Source: Streptomyces hyaluromycini
GTDB lineage: Bacteria > Actinomycetota > Actinomycetes > Streptomycetales > Streptomycetaceae
Direction of reading: 5' to 3'
Assembly: GCF_002217755.1 (NCBI RefSeq)
Contig: NZ_BCFL01000025.1
Span: 303,356 to 367,355, forward strand
Length of the DNA: 64,000 nucleotides
Shown here: piece after piece, positions 25,415 to 34,219 of the stretch
How the letters are laid out: each line of letters opens with the position of its first letter
Numbering within the stretch: the first letter of the stretch is position 1
Position numbers and translations under genes: made by a program
The notes under the pieces: model-generated
Told to the model about the DNA's origin: nothing
The model's database searches: none
The model's input: the letters and a program-made list of their open reading frames with translations, nothing else

Positions 25415-26927
25415 TCAGACGGTGTCGGTGCCCCGGTAGGCGTACATGTCGGCAAGGAACTTGCGGCGCAGGGCGGGGACCTTGCCGGTCACGCTGAAGA
25501 AGCTGCGGGTGGCGAAGAGGGCGAGGCGGCCGGTGACGGGCCGGTAGAGCGGGTCGTCGCCGCTGGTGCCGTTGTTGTCGAGGGACTCGGCGACGCGGGT
25601 GAAGCCGTAGGGGATCATGTCCGCCTCGTAGTCGCCGATCGCGGTGAGCAGCGGCTTGTCGCCGCGGGCGGCGGCGGCCAGTTCCCGGCAGAGCAGCGAG
25701 GCGTCGCGCAGCGCGGTGTTGGCGCCGACGCCCTGGCCCGGGGTCATGGTGTGGATGGCGTCGCCGAGCAGGGTGACGGTGGTCGTGGGCCAGGGGTCGA
25801 CGGGGACCGAGGTGGCGATCCTGAGCGGGAACGCCGCCGCCGGGTCGGACAGTTCGAAGATCCTGCGCAGGTCCGGGTGCCAGTTGCGGGTCACCCGCAG
25901 GACCGTGTCGACGAGCTGCTTGCCGCGCTGCCGGGCGGTGTCCTCGGGGAAGTGGTCGTGGGAGCTCCACACGGACAGGTTGATGTAGTCGTGGGTGTTG
26001 TCGAACCGCAGGCCCGACCAGCTGGCCGGCAGCGCCTTGTCGGCGGGGTTCTTGGGCCGGCCCTCGGCGTCCCACTTGAATTCCATGACGTGCAGCATGC
26101 CGATGAGGCCCTTGGTGCCGAAGATCAGGGAGAGTCCGTTGAGCACCTCGTCCGACAGCAGTGCGCGGGTCTCGGGCGTGAGTGCGGTCCTAGGGCCTGT
26201 CTGACAATTCCCGTCGTCGCCCGGAGGGCGGCCTCGCGGCGTCAGGTGCGTGCTCTCGGCGTGCCGGGCGTAGGCCCTCGTACTGGACGTACTTGGGTCT
26301 GCGCCCGGTGCGGCGAGAGTGCGTGCATGGCGTCGCGAGGCAGACGGGAATTGTCAGACAGGCCCTAGTGGCCACGGCCGTGATCCCGGTGTCCTTGATC
26401 TCCGCGTGCGGGAGGTACTGGCGGCGTACGGCGGAGCGGGTGCCGTCGGCGGCGACCAGGACGTCACCGGTCGCGGTGGTGCCGTCGGCGAAGTGGGCGG
26501 TGACCCTGCCGTCCGGGTGCTGCTCGTAGCGGGTGAACTCCTTGCCGTAGTGCACGACGTCGTCCATGCCGGTGAACAGCACCTGGCGCAGGGTCGAGCG
26601 GGACACGGAGCGTTCGCTGTGCACCGCGTCTGCCGCCTCGGGCAGCTCGATCGTGGCGGTGGTGCGGTTCGACTGGGTGAGCACGTTGAAGTACCGGGGG
26701 TCCCGGGCGCAGGTGTCGACGAACGTGGTGAAGAGCCCGGGCGGCAGGCACTCGTGCAGGGCGCGGCTGCCGGTGGGGTCGATGCCGACCCGGTAGCCGT
26801 ACAGGCCGTCGCTCCGGGAGCCGTAGCGCTCGTACACCGCGACGGAGACGCCGGCCTTCTTCAGACCGTGCGCCAGGCACATCCCGCCGGTACCGCCGCC
26901 TATGACCAAGACGTGCATGACGATCAC
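25415..26927 (-). pseudogene. FAD-dependent monooxygenase gene interrupted by a short inverted-repeat element
   Basis: The N-terminal part (from ATG 26927) has the FAD-binding motif VIGGGTGGMCLAHGLKKAGVSVAVYER and LVAADGTRSAVRRQYLP. The C-terminal part has TVTLLGDAIHTMTPGQGVGANTALRDA, the second FAD motif of aromatic-ring hydroxylases. Between them lies an element at 26190-26368. Removing it with one CTAG copy restores one frame, reading ITAVATR-TALTPETRALLS, for a protein of about 445 residues. The 175-bp insertion shifts the frame by one, so no full-length enzyme can be made. Both halves are otherwise intact, which suggests the insertion is recent. Original substrate unknown. Confidence 0.92.
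26190..26368. mobile_element. MITE-like non-autonomous element (171 bp) with CTAG target duplication
   Basis: CTAG at 26190-26193 and 26365-26368 flank an element whose 22-bp ends are perfect inverted repeats starting GGCCTGTCTGACAATTCC. The interior is also largely self-complementary (for example GCCTCGCGGCGTCAGG against its near-complement at the other side), so the whole element can fold as a long imperfect hairpin. No transposase is encoded. A 4-bp CTAG duplication fits IS5- or IS701-type target choice, so it was probably mobilised by a transposase elsewhere. Confidence 0.92.
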
Positions 26928-26942
26928 TTTCCTCGATGTTCA

Positions 26943-26990
26943 TGTATCTCGATTTTCGAGACAGGTCAGATTGAACATAGAGATACTCGA
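26943..26990. promoter_or_regulatory. Inverted repeats upstream of the broken monooxygenase
   Basis: TCTCGA-ttt-TCGAGA (26947-26961) is followed about 25 bp later by AGAGATACTCGA (26980-26991). The shared GTATCTC string occurs in opposite orientations. The stretch is markedly AT-rich for this genome. It resembles a repressor operator at the promoter of the former monooxygenase gene; the regulator is not adjacent. Confidence 0.45.
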
Positions 26991-27117
26991 TTGTCAAACC
27001 ATCGGCTCCGACCAGGGGTCTTTTACCTTTCCTTGAAGACTTTGCCGTTTGTTTGAACACCGCTGCCGCTCCGCCCGTACGTCCTGGCACTGAACCAGCG
27101 ACACGGGGAGGCATCCC

Positions 27118-27909
27118 TTGCGGCGTTTCAACGGAACGGCCCTGATCATGGCGGCCCTCGCCACCACGCTCGGCGCGCTCGCCTACCCCGTGTGGTCGTA
27201 CGCCGACCGCTCCGGCACCGGGCAGGCGAACGTGGCGGCGGGCACCGTGGCGACTCAGTGGGGTCCGCTGACCGCCGCCGACCGGGACCTGATCGTGCGG
27301 GTCCGGCTGGCCGGACTGTGGGAGCTGCCGGCCGGCCAGCAGGCGATCCAGCGGGCGCCGAGCGCGGCGATCAAGGAGGCGGGAGACCACCTGATCGTGG
27401 GCCACACCGACCTGGACAAGCGGGTCCGGATCATCGCGGCGCAGCTGGGCGTCGAACTGCCCAACGTGCCGAACGAGCAGCAGCAGGGCTGGCTCGACGA
27501 GATGTCCGCGGCGACCGGCTCGGAGTACGAGTACAAGTTCGTGAACCTGCTGCGGGCCGCGCACGGCAAGATCTTCCCGGCGATCGGCACGGTGCGGAAC
27601 ACCACCCGCAACACCCTGGTACGGCAGCTGGCCTCGGACGCCAACCAGACCGTGCTCGACCACATCACGATCCTGGAGAAGACCGGCAAGGTCGACTTCG
27701 ACGCCATCGCCAACGAGATCGCCAACGCGACCACGGCGAGCCCGACGGGTCCGGCCGCCCCGGTCCCCGGACAGGTGGTGCCCTCCGCGCCGGCCGCGCA
27801 GGCCAGCGGCAACGTGCGGACCACGTCCAAGCCCTCCCCCGGCGCGCCGGGCACGGTGAACACCGCACGCCCGGACCCGACGGACTCGCTCGGCCTGCTC
27901 GGCCAGTAG
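27118..27909 (+). CDS. DUF4142 membrane-anchored protein (first copy)
   Basis: 263 residues from TTG 27118 (CGGGGAGG upstream). An N-terminal membrane anchor (ALIMAALATTLGALAYPVW) precedes a helical DUF4142 domain, a ferritin-like four-helix fold of unknown function: PLTAADRDLIVRVRLAGLWELPAGQQA and ALIVGHTDLDKRVRIIA-like helices. The last 70 residues are Pro/Ala/Thr-rich and end DPTDSLGLLGQ. There is no cysteine. It is paralogous to the gene at 29607; both share YADRS and LAGLWELPAG. It sits 123 bp before the DUF692 gene on the same strand. Confidence 0.88.
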   Translation: MRRFNGTALIMAALATTLGALAYPVWSYADRSGTGQANVAAGTVATQWGPLTAADRDLIVRVRLAGLWELPAGQQAIQRAPSAAIKEAGDHLIVGHTDLDKRVRIIAAQLGVELPNVPNEQQQGWLDEMSAATGSEYEYKFVNLLRAAHGKIFPAIGTVRNTTRNTLVRQLASDANQTVLDHITILEKTGKVDFDAIANEIANATTASPTGPAAPVPGQVVPSAPAAQASGNVRTTSKPSPGAPGTVNTARPDPTDSLGLLGQ

Positions 27910-28032
27910 CCGGAGAGCTCCCCGGAGCGCGACCCCGAACCTCAAATGTTGCTCTGAAGCGGCAGGCAACGCGGTTCGCGGGCGCGCTCCGGGGCCATAC
28001 CCCCCTCACTCGAAGCAGCAGGGGGGACGGCC

Positions 28033-29319
28033 ATGGCCTTGGACCGGCTGGGAACGGGCATCGGCTGGCGGCCGGAGATCGCGGACGCCGTGGAGCGCAT
28101 GCCGGGCATCGACTGGGTCGAGGTCGTGGCCGAGAACACCTGCCCGGGTCACCTCCCCGAGTCGCTGCGGCGGCTGCGCGAGCGCGGGGTGACGGTCGTA
28201 CCGCACGGCGTCTCACTGGGTCTCGGCGGCGCGGACCGGCCGGACGAGGACCGGCTGGCCGCACTCGCCGAGCGGGTGGCGGCGCTGGGCTCGCCGCTGG
28301 TCACCGAGCACATCGCGTTCGTCCGCGCGGGCGGCCCGCGCACGGTGTCGCCCGTCCTGGAGGCGGGCCATCTGCTCCCCGTCCCCCGCACCCGGGACGC
28401 CCTCGACGTGCTCTGCGAGAACGTCCGGATCGCCCAGGCCGCACTGCCCGTGCCGCTCGCCGTCGAGAACATCGCCGCGCTCATCTCGTGGCCGGGCGAG
28501 GAGATGACCGAGGGGCAGTTCCTGTACGACCTCGTGGACCGTACCGGGGTACGGCTGCTGATCGACGTGGCGAACCTGCACACCAACCACGTCAACCGGG
28601 GCGAGGACCCGGCCAAGGCGCTCGCCGAACTCCCCGTCGAGGCCATCGCCTACGTCCATGTCGCGGGCGGCTTCGAGCGGGACGGCGTCTGGCACGACAG
28701 CCACGCCCATCCGGTGCCCCCGGCCGTGCTGGACATCCTGACCGGCCTCGCGTCCCGGGTGGCGCCGCCGGGTGTGCTGCTGGAGCGGGACGAGAACTTC
28801 CCGGAACCGGCCGAGCTGGAGCGGGAGCTGACGGCGATCCGGGCGGCCGTGGCGGCGGGGGGTGCGGTGGCCGCCGGCGAGCGCTGGGAGTCCTCGCCGG
28901 CGGCGACCGCGCCGGAGGTGTCCGACGTCACCCGGCAGCGGGTCGGGCTCGCGCAGGCCGCGGTGCTGTCGTCGCTGGTCGCGGGGACGCCGGTGCCGGA
29001 GGGGTTCGACCGGGTGCGGATGGGGGTGCAGGCACGGGCGCTGGCGGCGAAGCGGGCGGACGTGGTGGCGAAGGTGGCGCCGGAGCTGCCGGAGATCCTC
29101 GGGGCGGGTTACCGGGCGGCGTTCCTGGCGTATGCGCAGGAGCGGCCGATGACGGGGGGCTACCGGCGGGACGCGCTGGAGTTCGCGGGGGAGCTGCTGC
29201 GGGCGGGGCGGCTGGGCGACCAGGGGTCCTGTCGGCGGCTGGAGGAGTGGTGGCTGGAGCGGGCGGGACCGGCACCTCGGCGGTCGCTTGCGCGGAGGGT
29301 GCTGCTGCGGCGCGGGTAG
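28033..29319 (+). CDS. DUF692 multinuclear iron-dependent oxidase (MNIO) fused to a C-terminal domain
   Basis: 428 residues. The first 270 form a DUF692 TIM barrel of the MbnB/TglH/HvfB class, which uses two or three irons and O2 to rebuild residues in ribosomal peptides. Candidate metal ligands are all present: H58, E92-H93, E145-N146, D178, N181, H183, H209, D222, H224, H226, E251 and D253. About 150 further residues (about 280-428) form an alpha-helical domain in the position where HvfC/BufC-like partner proteins act, suggesting enzyme and partner are fused. No Cys-rich precursor peptide is seen nearby. The substrate is unknown; flanking DUF4142 proteins are possible clients. Confidence 0.9.
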   Translation: MALDRLGTGIGWRPEIADAVERMPGIDWVEVVAENTCPGHLPESLRRLRERGVTVVPHGVSLGLGGADRPDEDRLAALAERVAALGSPLVTEHIAFVRAGGPRTVSPVLEAGHLLPVPRTRDALDVLCENVRIAQAALPVPLAVENIAALISWPGEEMTEGQFLYDLVDRTGVRLLIDVANLHTNHVNRGEDPAKALAELPVEAIAYVHVAGGFERDGVWHDSHAHPVPPAVLDILTGLASRVAPPGVLLERDENFPEPAELERELTAIRAAVAAGGAVAAGERWESSPAATAPEVSDVTRQRVGLAQAAVLSSLVAGTPVPEGFDRVRMGVQARALAAKRADVVAKVAPELPEILGAGYRAAFLAYAQERPMTGGYRRDALEFAGELLRAGRLGDQGSCRRLEEWWLERAGPAPRRSLARRVLLRRG

Positions 29320-29390
29320 TGGCCGGGGGGGGGTGGGGACGCTCACCGGCGCTGGCCGGGTGCCGCCCGCGCCCACCCGTGCCGCCCTGG

Positions 29391-29436
29391 GGGCACCTCC
29401 CAGGCCCTTGAGGCACTGGGGGAGGCACGACTGCCC
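29391..29436 (+). repeat. Intergenic repeat, family C (short copy)
   Basis: GGGGGCACCTCCC, then TTGAGGCACTGGGGGAG. The same blocks appear inside the larger element at 31292-31565. It lies 71 bp after the DUF692 stop. Confidence 0.6.
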
Positions 29437-29473
29437 GCGGCTGGATGAGACACGGCTGGGCAGCGCGCCCCAA

Positions 29474-29512
29474 AGGGGCGTGGGGAACTGCGCGACCAGC
29501 CCCCACCGGCCC
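29474..29512 (+). repeat. Interspersed repeat, family B copy 1
   Basis: AGGGGCGTGGGGAACTGCG followed by CGACCAGCCCCC. Sense orientation after the DUF692 gene and 95 bp before the second DUF4142 start, so it separates members of the putative operon. Confidence 0.75.
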
Positions 29513-29606
29513 GCAGCCGACCGACCGCCCGGCACCCCTACGGCAACCCCTCGGTAATATGCCAATCCCGCGCGGCGAAGCCCCACCGTGCGGTGCAGGA
29601 GGCATC

Positions 29607-30404
29607 ATGCGCGCGCGACCCCGACCCCCCGTCCAGGGACGAGGCATATTCAGCGGTACCTGGCTGATCATCGTCTGTCTCACGGCGACCCTCGCCGCCC
29701 TGGTGTTTCCGATCTGGTCGTACGCCGACCGCTCGGACCCGACCGGCTCGGTGAACGTGCTCAGCGCCCAGACCGTGTCGACGGCGTACGGCCCGCTGTC
29801 CGCGCAGGACCGGGACTTCATCGTCAAGGTCCGGCTCGCCGGGCTCTGGGAGCTGCCGGCCGGGGAGATGGCGGAGGAGAAGGGCACCACGGCGGCCGTA
29901 CGGACGGCCGGGCAGCACCTCGTCGACGGGCACACCTCCCTCGACGCCCACGTCCGCACCGTCGCCACCCAGCTCGGCGTGCCGATCCCGAACGGGCCGA
30001 ACGCCCAGCAGCAGCAGTGGCTCGCCACGCTGAGCGCCGCGCAGGGGCAGGACTTCGACCGGGAGTTCGCGAACATCGTGCGGCTGGCCCACGGCCGGGT
30101 CTTCTCCGTGGTCGCCCAGGTCCGCGCCGCCACCCAGAACACGCTGGTCCGCGACCTCGCCGACGACGCCAACACCACCGTCCTGGACCACATCAAGGTC
30201 CTGGAGGCGACCGGCTACGTCGACTTCGCCACACTGGCGCAGCAGTTGGCCGCCACCCCCTCCCCCGTGGCCTCGCCGCCCGTCGTCGCCCCCGCCGACG
30301 CGACCCCGGTCGGGGCGGCGCCGGCACCCGCGGCGTCGCCGTCCTCGACGTACACGCTGCCGCCCGCCACCGCCAGTCCGGAGCCGACGTCCCAGAACCC
30401 CTGA
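29607..30404 (+). CDS. DUF4142 membrane-anchored protein (second copy)
   Basis: 265 residues from ATG 29607, chosen because CAGGAGG sits 5-11 bp upstream although the frame is open earlier. A single hydrophobic segment (TWLIIVCLTATLAALVFPIW) anchors it. The DUF4142 helical domain (PLSAQDRDFIVKVRLAGLWELPAGEMAEEKG) is closely similar to the first copy. The tail is Ala/Pro/Ser/Thr-rich and ends TSQNP. Its one cysteine lies in the membrane segment. Together with the first copy it brackets the DUF692 gene, so the locus makes two exported helical proteins and one iron oxidase. Confidence 0.88.
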   Translation: MRARPRPPVQGRGIFSGTWLIIVCLTATLAALVFPIWSYADRSDPTGSVNVLSAQTVSTAYGPLSAQDRDFIVKVRLAGLWELPAGEMAEEKGTTAAVRTAGQHLVDGHTSLDAHVRTVATQLGVPIPNGPNAQQQQWLATLSAAQGQDFDREFANIVRLAHGRVFSVVAQVRAATQNTLVRDLADDANTTVLDHIKVLEATGYVDFATLAQQLAATPSPVASPPVVAPADATPVGAAPAPAASPSSTYTLPPATASPEPTSQNP

Positions 30405-30500
30405 CCTGCACGGGAAGCGGAACGTCACATACCGACAACACTCGGTCCGGAATGTGAACAGGGCATGGCGGTGGCCAGGCCGCTGGCATAGAAACGTGTC

Positions 30501-31280
30501 ATGTTCTGGGTCCTTCTCCTGCTCCTGGCCTGGGCCGTCGCCGGCACCGCCTGCACCCGGTTGTGCCTGGCCGCCGTACGGACGGCGGTCGTCGACGCGG
30601 ACGCGGGCCGGGGACACGATCTGACGCTGTACGAGGCCGCGTTCCTGTCCGGCGGGCCCGCGCGGGTCGCGGATCTGACGCTGGTGTCCATGGCCCGGCA
30701 ACGGCGGCTGCTGCTCGCCCACACCGGCTGGGCGACCGTTGTGGACCCGCGGGGGCGGGACGAGATGGAGCGGTCGGTGATAGGGGCCATCGGGCCCGAG
30801 GGGCAGTCGCGGATAGCGCCGGTGCGCTCGGCGGCGGCCGACACGGACGCCGTGCGAAGTCTCGGCGAGGATCTGGTGCGGGCGGGGCTCGCGGTGCCCG
30901 ACGCGGCGGCGCGGACCACGGTCGCGTCCGGCGTCCGGCAGGTCCGGGCCGCCGCACTGGCGGTCCTCGGGCTCGGCGTGGCCGCGCTCACGCTGCCCGC
31001 TCCGACCGAGATGCCACGCGACCTGGTCGCCGTCTGGTTCGCGCTGCCCCTCACCCTCACGCTGAGCTGCCTGGCCATCGCCCGGGTCGAGGTGCACCCG
31101 TACTCGCGGTGGGCCTCCCCCGCCGGGCAGCGGCTGCTCGGCGTGCTGCACCGGCGGGTGAACCGCACGGCCGACGACCACTCGCTGCTGACCTCCGTCG
31201 CGGTACGCGGCATCCGCGCGATCGGCGAGCCGGAGCTGCGTGCGGCCTTCGCACACCGGGACCAGCTTCCGCGGGAGTGA
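30501..31280 (+). CDS. TIGR04222-like membrane protein
   Basis: 259 residues. An N-terminal membrane helix (FWVLLLLLAWAVAGTACTRLCLAAV, with C18 and C22) is followed by the conserved core HDLTLYEAAFLSGGPARVADLTLVSMARQRRLLL, which I recognise as the TIGR04222 pattern. Two further helices lie near 150-190. Members are often found close to DUF692 genes and often end in a Gly/Cys-rich tail; this one lacks such a tail and ends HRDQLPRE. The stop is 11 bp before the next inverted-repeat element. Inferred to work with the DUF692 enzyme; role unknown. Confidence 0.72.
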   Translation: MFWVLLLLLAWAVAGTACTRLCLAAVRTAVVDADAGRGHDLTLYEAAFLSGGPARVADLTLVSMARQRRLLLAHTGWATVVDPRGRDEMERSVIGAIGPEGQSRIAPVRSAAADTDAVRSLGEDLVRAGLAVPDAAARTTVASGVRQVRAAALAVLGLGVAALTLPAPTEMPRDLVAVWFALPLTLTLSCLAIARVEVHPYSRWASPAGQRLLGVLHRRVNRTADDHSLLTSVAVRGIRAIGEPELRAAFAHRDQLPRE

Positions 31281-31291
31281 GCGGGGGCGCT

Positions 31292-31565
31292 CAGGGGGTG
31301 TCCGGCGGATCATGCCGGCGACGCGGGCTCTGGCACGCACTCCCCCACTGCCTCAAAGGCGTGGGGGGACCCCCAGCCGCATTGTCGTCACTCGACGACG
31401 TCCCCCAGCCTTCGGCCGGGAGGTGCCCCCACCGCGTCGCCCGCCGCGGCAGCGGCTGATCGTCAACGCCTCCTCCGCCTTGCAGCTGCACGCACCAGAC
31501 CCCGCTCCAGGTCGGCATCAACGCACCGTTGCTTCCCGCCAACCTGATCCGCCGGACACCCCCTG
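31292..31565. mobile_element. Second MITE-like element (274 bp) with 21-bp perfect terminal inverted repeats
   Basis: Ends at 31292-31312 and 31545-31565 are perfect inverted repeats containing GGGGGTGTCCGGCGGATCA. The interior holds two GC-rich hairpin blocks, including GGGGGCACCTCCC and CCCCCAGCC motifs shared with the short repeat at 29391. There is no ORF worth calling and no obvious target duplication. It fills most of the 424-bp gap between the TIGR04222-like gene and the peptidase; the remaining 139 bp show nothing but the peptidase leader. Confidence 0.8.
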
Positions 31566-31704
31566 GGGGGATTGACGCCGACACCGCCCCGTGGTGCTTG
31601 CCTTCGCCGTCAACCGGTCGAAATATCCCTTTTATTGCTGCCGTGCAGTCGCCGCGGTGCCTTGCCGCCACGCCACCGCAGCCGTGCACCGAAGGGATAC
31701 GCCA

Positions 31705-33345
31705 TTGAGAGCCCCCGCCCTGTACTCGGCCGCCGGGTCCCTGATCCTGACCACCCTGGCCGCCGCCCCGGCCGGGAGCGCCCCCCGCGTCCCGGACTCG
31801 GCGTCGGCCGAACTGCGCGGTACCGCCGTGGCCGCCGCGCGAGCACGCGCGGAGGGCATCGACTTCGGCCGGTGCGCCGCCGACCTGGAGGCGCCGGACA
31901 CCTTCCGGTGCGGCACGGTGAGCGTCCCGCTGGACTACGCGCACCCGGACGGCAAGCAGATCAAACTGACCGTCAGCCGGGTGCCGGCCACCCACAAGGA
32001 CCCGCACAACAGCAAGCGCAAGGTGCCCCGGCAGGGCGTCCTGGTCTACAACCCGGGCGGCCCCGGCGCCTCCGGCATGCTCTTCCCGATGATCGGCGTA
32101 CTGCCCGAGTGGAAGCGCATCGCCGCCGCCTACGACCTGGTCGGCTACGCCCCGCGCGGCGTCGACCGCTCCGCCCCGCTGTCCTGCGTCGACCCCAAGC
32201 ACTTCTTCAAGGCGCCGTCGCAGTCGCCGACGCATCCCTCCGAGTCGTACAAGAAGGCCCGGATCAAGGAGGCGAAGGCCTACGCGAAGGGCTGCCTCAA
32301 GCGCTCCGGGAGCAGGCTGCGCCACTACACCTCGCTCAACAACGCCCGGGACCTGGACGTGCTGCGCGCGGCGCTCGGCGAGGACCGGCTGACCTTCATG
32401 GGCGCCTCGTACGGAACCTACTTCGGCGCGCTGTACGCGACCCTGTTCCCCTCGCACGTACGGCGGATGGTGCTGGACTCGGCGGTGAACCCGGACCCGG
32501 AGCGGATCTGGTACCGGGACAACCTGGAGCAGTCGGCCGCGTTCGAGGGCCGGTGGGCGGACTTCCGGGACTGGATCGCCAAGCACGACGACGTGTACCG
32601 GCTCGGCGACACGGCCGCGAAGGTGCAGGCGAGCTACGACAGGGCGAGCCGGCGGCTGGCCAAGAAGGCGGCCGGCGGGAAGGTCGGGCCGGGGCAGTTG
32701 CAGGGCGCGTTCCTGTCGGCCGGGTACTACGACGACTACTGGCCGAGCCGGGCGGAGGCGCTGTCGAAGTTCCTGAAGGGGGACGCCAAGCCCCTGGTCC
32801 GGCTGGCGGCGCCGGTGACGGAGACGGCCGCCGAGGCGGAGAACGGCAACGCGGTCTACACGGCCGTCGAGTGCAACGACGCCCCCTGGCCGAGGGACTT
32901 CGCCACCTGGGACCGGGACAACACCCGGCTCGCCCGTGTGGCGCCCTTCGAGACCTGGGACAACGCCTTCATGAACCTGCCGTGCGCCTACTGGCCGGTG
33001 CCCCGGCAGAAGGCCCTCGACGTGCGCACGGGCCCCGGTGAGCTGCCGCCGACGCTCATCCTCCAGGCCGAGCGGGACGCGGCCACGCCGTACACGGGCG
33101 CGCTGGAGATGAACCGGCGGCTGGCCGACTCGGTGCTGGTGACCGAGCGGGACGCGGGCACGCACGGCATCGGCGGCGGCCCCAACAAGTGCGTGAACGG
33201 CTATCTGGAGGCCTACCTGCTGGAGGGCAGGCTCCCGGCTCGGCGCGCCTCCTGTGCGGGGCACCCCGAGCCGAGGCCGGCGGCCGACCATGCCCGGCGG
33301 AAGAACCTGCGGGACTCCCTGAAGGGCAAGGCCGGCCAGCGCTGA
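31705..33345 (+). CDS. Secreted tripeptidyl aminopeptidase (alpha/beta hydrolase, SlpD/E-type)
   Basis: 546 residues from TTG 31705 (GAAGGGA upstream), chosen because it gives a signal peptide (YSAAGSLILTTLAAAPAGSA). The alpha/beta-hydrolase core shows VLVYNPGGPGASGM (oxyanion region), the nucleophile elbow FMGASYGTYFGAL, DSAVNPDP, a late acidic site ILQAERDAATPY and the catalytic His in AGTHGIGGG. Streptomyces relatives remove tripeptides from exported proteins or degrade peptides outside the cell. Monocistronic by spacing. Confidence 0.9.
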   Translation: MRAPALYSAAGSLILTTLAAAPAGSAPRVPDSASAELRGTAVAAARARAEGIDFGRCAADLEAPDTFRCGTVSVPLDYAHPDGKQIKLTVSRVPATHKDPHNSKRKVPRQGVLVYNPGGPGASGMLFPMIGVLPEWKRIAAAYDLVGYAPRGVDRSAPLSCVDPKHFFKAPSQSPTHPSESYKKARIKEAKAYAKGCLKRSGSRLRHYTSLNNARDLDVLRAALGEDRLTFMGASYGTYFGALYATLFPSHVRRMVLDSAVNPDPERIWYRDNLEQSAAFEGRWADFRDWIAKHDDVYRLGDTAAKVQASYDRASRRLAKKAAGGKVGPGQLQGAFLSAGYYDDYWPSRAEALSKFLKGDAKPLVRLAAPVTETAAEAENGNAVYTAVECNDAPWPRDFATWDRDNTRLARVAPFETWDNAFMNLPCAYWPVPRQKALDVRTGPGELPPTLILQAERDAATPYTGALEMNRRLADSVLVTERDAGTHGIGGGPNKCVNGYLEAYLLEGRLPARRASCAGHPEPRPAADHARRKNLRDSLKGKAGQR

Positions 33346-33352
33346 CGAACGG

Positions 33353-33400
33353 TCAGGCGAGGCCCGCGACCAGCTCCGCGATGTCCTTGCGGCAGCCCGT
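33353..33400 (-). pseudogene. Relic of a chdC (hemQ) 3' end
   Basis: On the minus strand the last 15 codons read GTGCRKDIAELVAGLA-stop, against [16 protein letters not shown]-stop for the intact chdC next door: about 10 of 16 identical, with the same stop. The frame has only one possible start, a GTG a few codons upstream, so it cannot make a sizable protein. It looks like a tandem duplication remnant. Confidence 0.55.
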
Positions 33401-33482
33401 GCCGCATCTTCCGGGGGACACTGCTCCCGACTGCCGCTGCGCGGCGGGCCCGACCCCCGGCCGGCCGATGAGCCGCTGGCTG

Positions 33483-34214
33483 TCAGGCGAGCCCTGCGAT
33501 CAGATCGGCCACCGACTTACGGCGCCCGGTGTAGAACGGGACCTCCTCGCGGACGTGCATCCGGGCCTCGGAGGCGCGCAGGTGGCGCATGAGGTCGACG
33601 ATGCGGTACAGCTCGTCGGCCTCGAAGGCCAGCACCCACTCGTAGTCGCCGAGCGAGAACGAGGCGACCGTGTTGGCCCGCACGTCCGGGAAGCCGCGGG
33701 CCATCTTGCCGTGGTCGGCGAGCATCCGGCGGCGGTCCTCGTCGGGCAGCAGGTACCACTCGTACGACCGCACGAACGGGTACACGCTCACGTAGTTGCG
33801 CGGGGTCTCGTCGGCGAGGAAGGCCGGGATGTGCGAGCGGTTGAACTCGGCGGGGCGGTGCAGCGCCATGTTCGACCAGACCGGCGTGAGGGCGCGGCCC
33901 AGCTTCGTGCGGCGGAAGAGGTTGTACGCCTCCTGGAGCTGGTCGCTGGTCTCCGCGTGCCACCAGATCATCAGGTCGGCGTCGGCGCGCAGTCCGGAGA
34001 CGTCGTAGGTGCCGCGGACGGTCACGTCCTTGGCGGCGAGCTGGTCGAACAGCTCCTGGACCTCGTCGGCGTAGCCCGCGCGGTCCTCGGGCAGCACGTC
34101 CTTCAGCTTGAAGACCGACCACAGGGTGTAACGGATGACCTCGTTGAGGTCCTTGGCCAGCTTGCCCTTGTTCGGGATCCTGCCGGACTCGGTGGTGGGG
34201 GCGTCGTCACTCAT
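33483..34214 (-). CDS. chdC: Coproheme decarboxylase ChdC (HemQ)
   Basis: 243 residues from ATG 34214. It performs the last step of the coproporphyrin-dependent haem route: two oxidative decarboxylations of coproheme to haem b with H2O2. The family core [58 protein letters not shown] includes the catalytic-region tyrosine and the haem-proximal His in DHGKMARG. The start is 5 bp past the cgoX stop, so the two are co-transcribed in pathway order. Confidence 0.95.
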   Translation of the reverse strand: MSDDAPTTESGRIPNKGKLAKDLNEVIRYTLWSVFKLKDVLPEDRAGYADEVQELFDQLAAKDVTVRGTYDVSGLRADADLMIWWHAETSDQLQEAYNLFRRTKLGRALTPVWSNMALHRPAEFNRSHIPAFLADETPRNYVSVYPFVRSYEWYLLPDEDRRRMLADHGKMARGFPDVRANTVASFSLGDYEWVLAFEADELYRIVDLMRHLRASEARMHVREEVPFYTGRRKSVADLIAGLA

Positions 34215-34219
34215 GGTCC

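Noticed and set aside
25415-26146. C-terminal monooxygenase part as an independent gene starting near 26146
   Set aside because: It lacks an FAD-binding N-terminus and joins in frame to the upstream half once the 171-bp element is removed.
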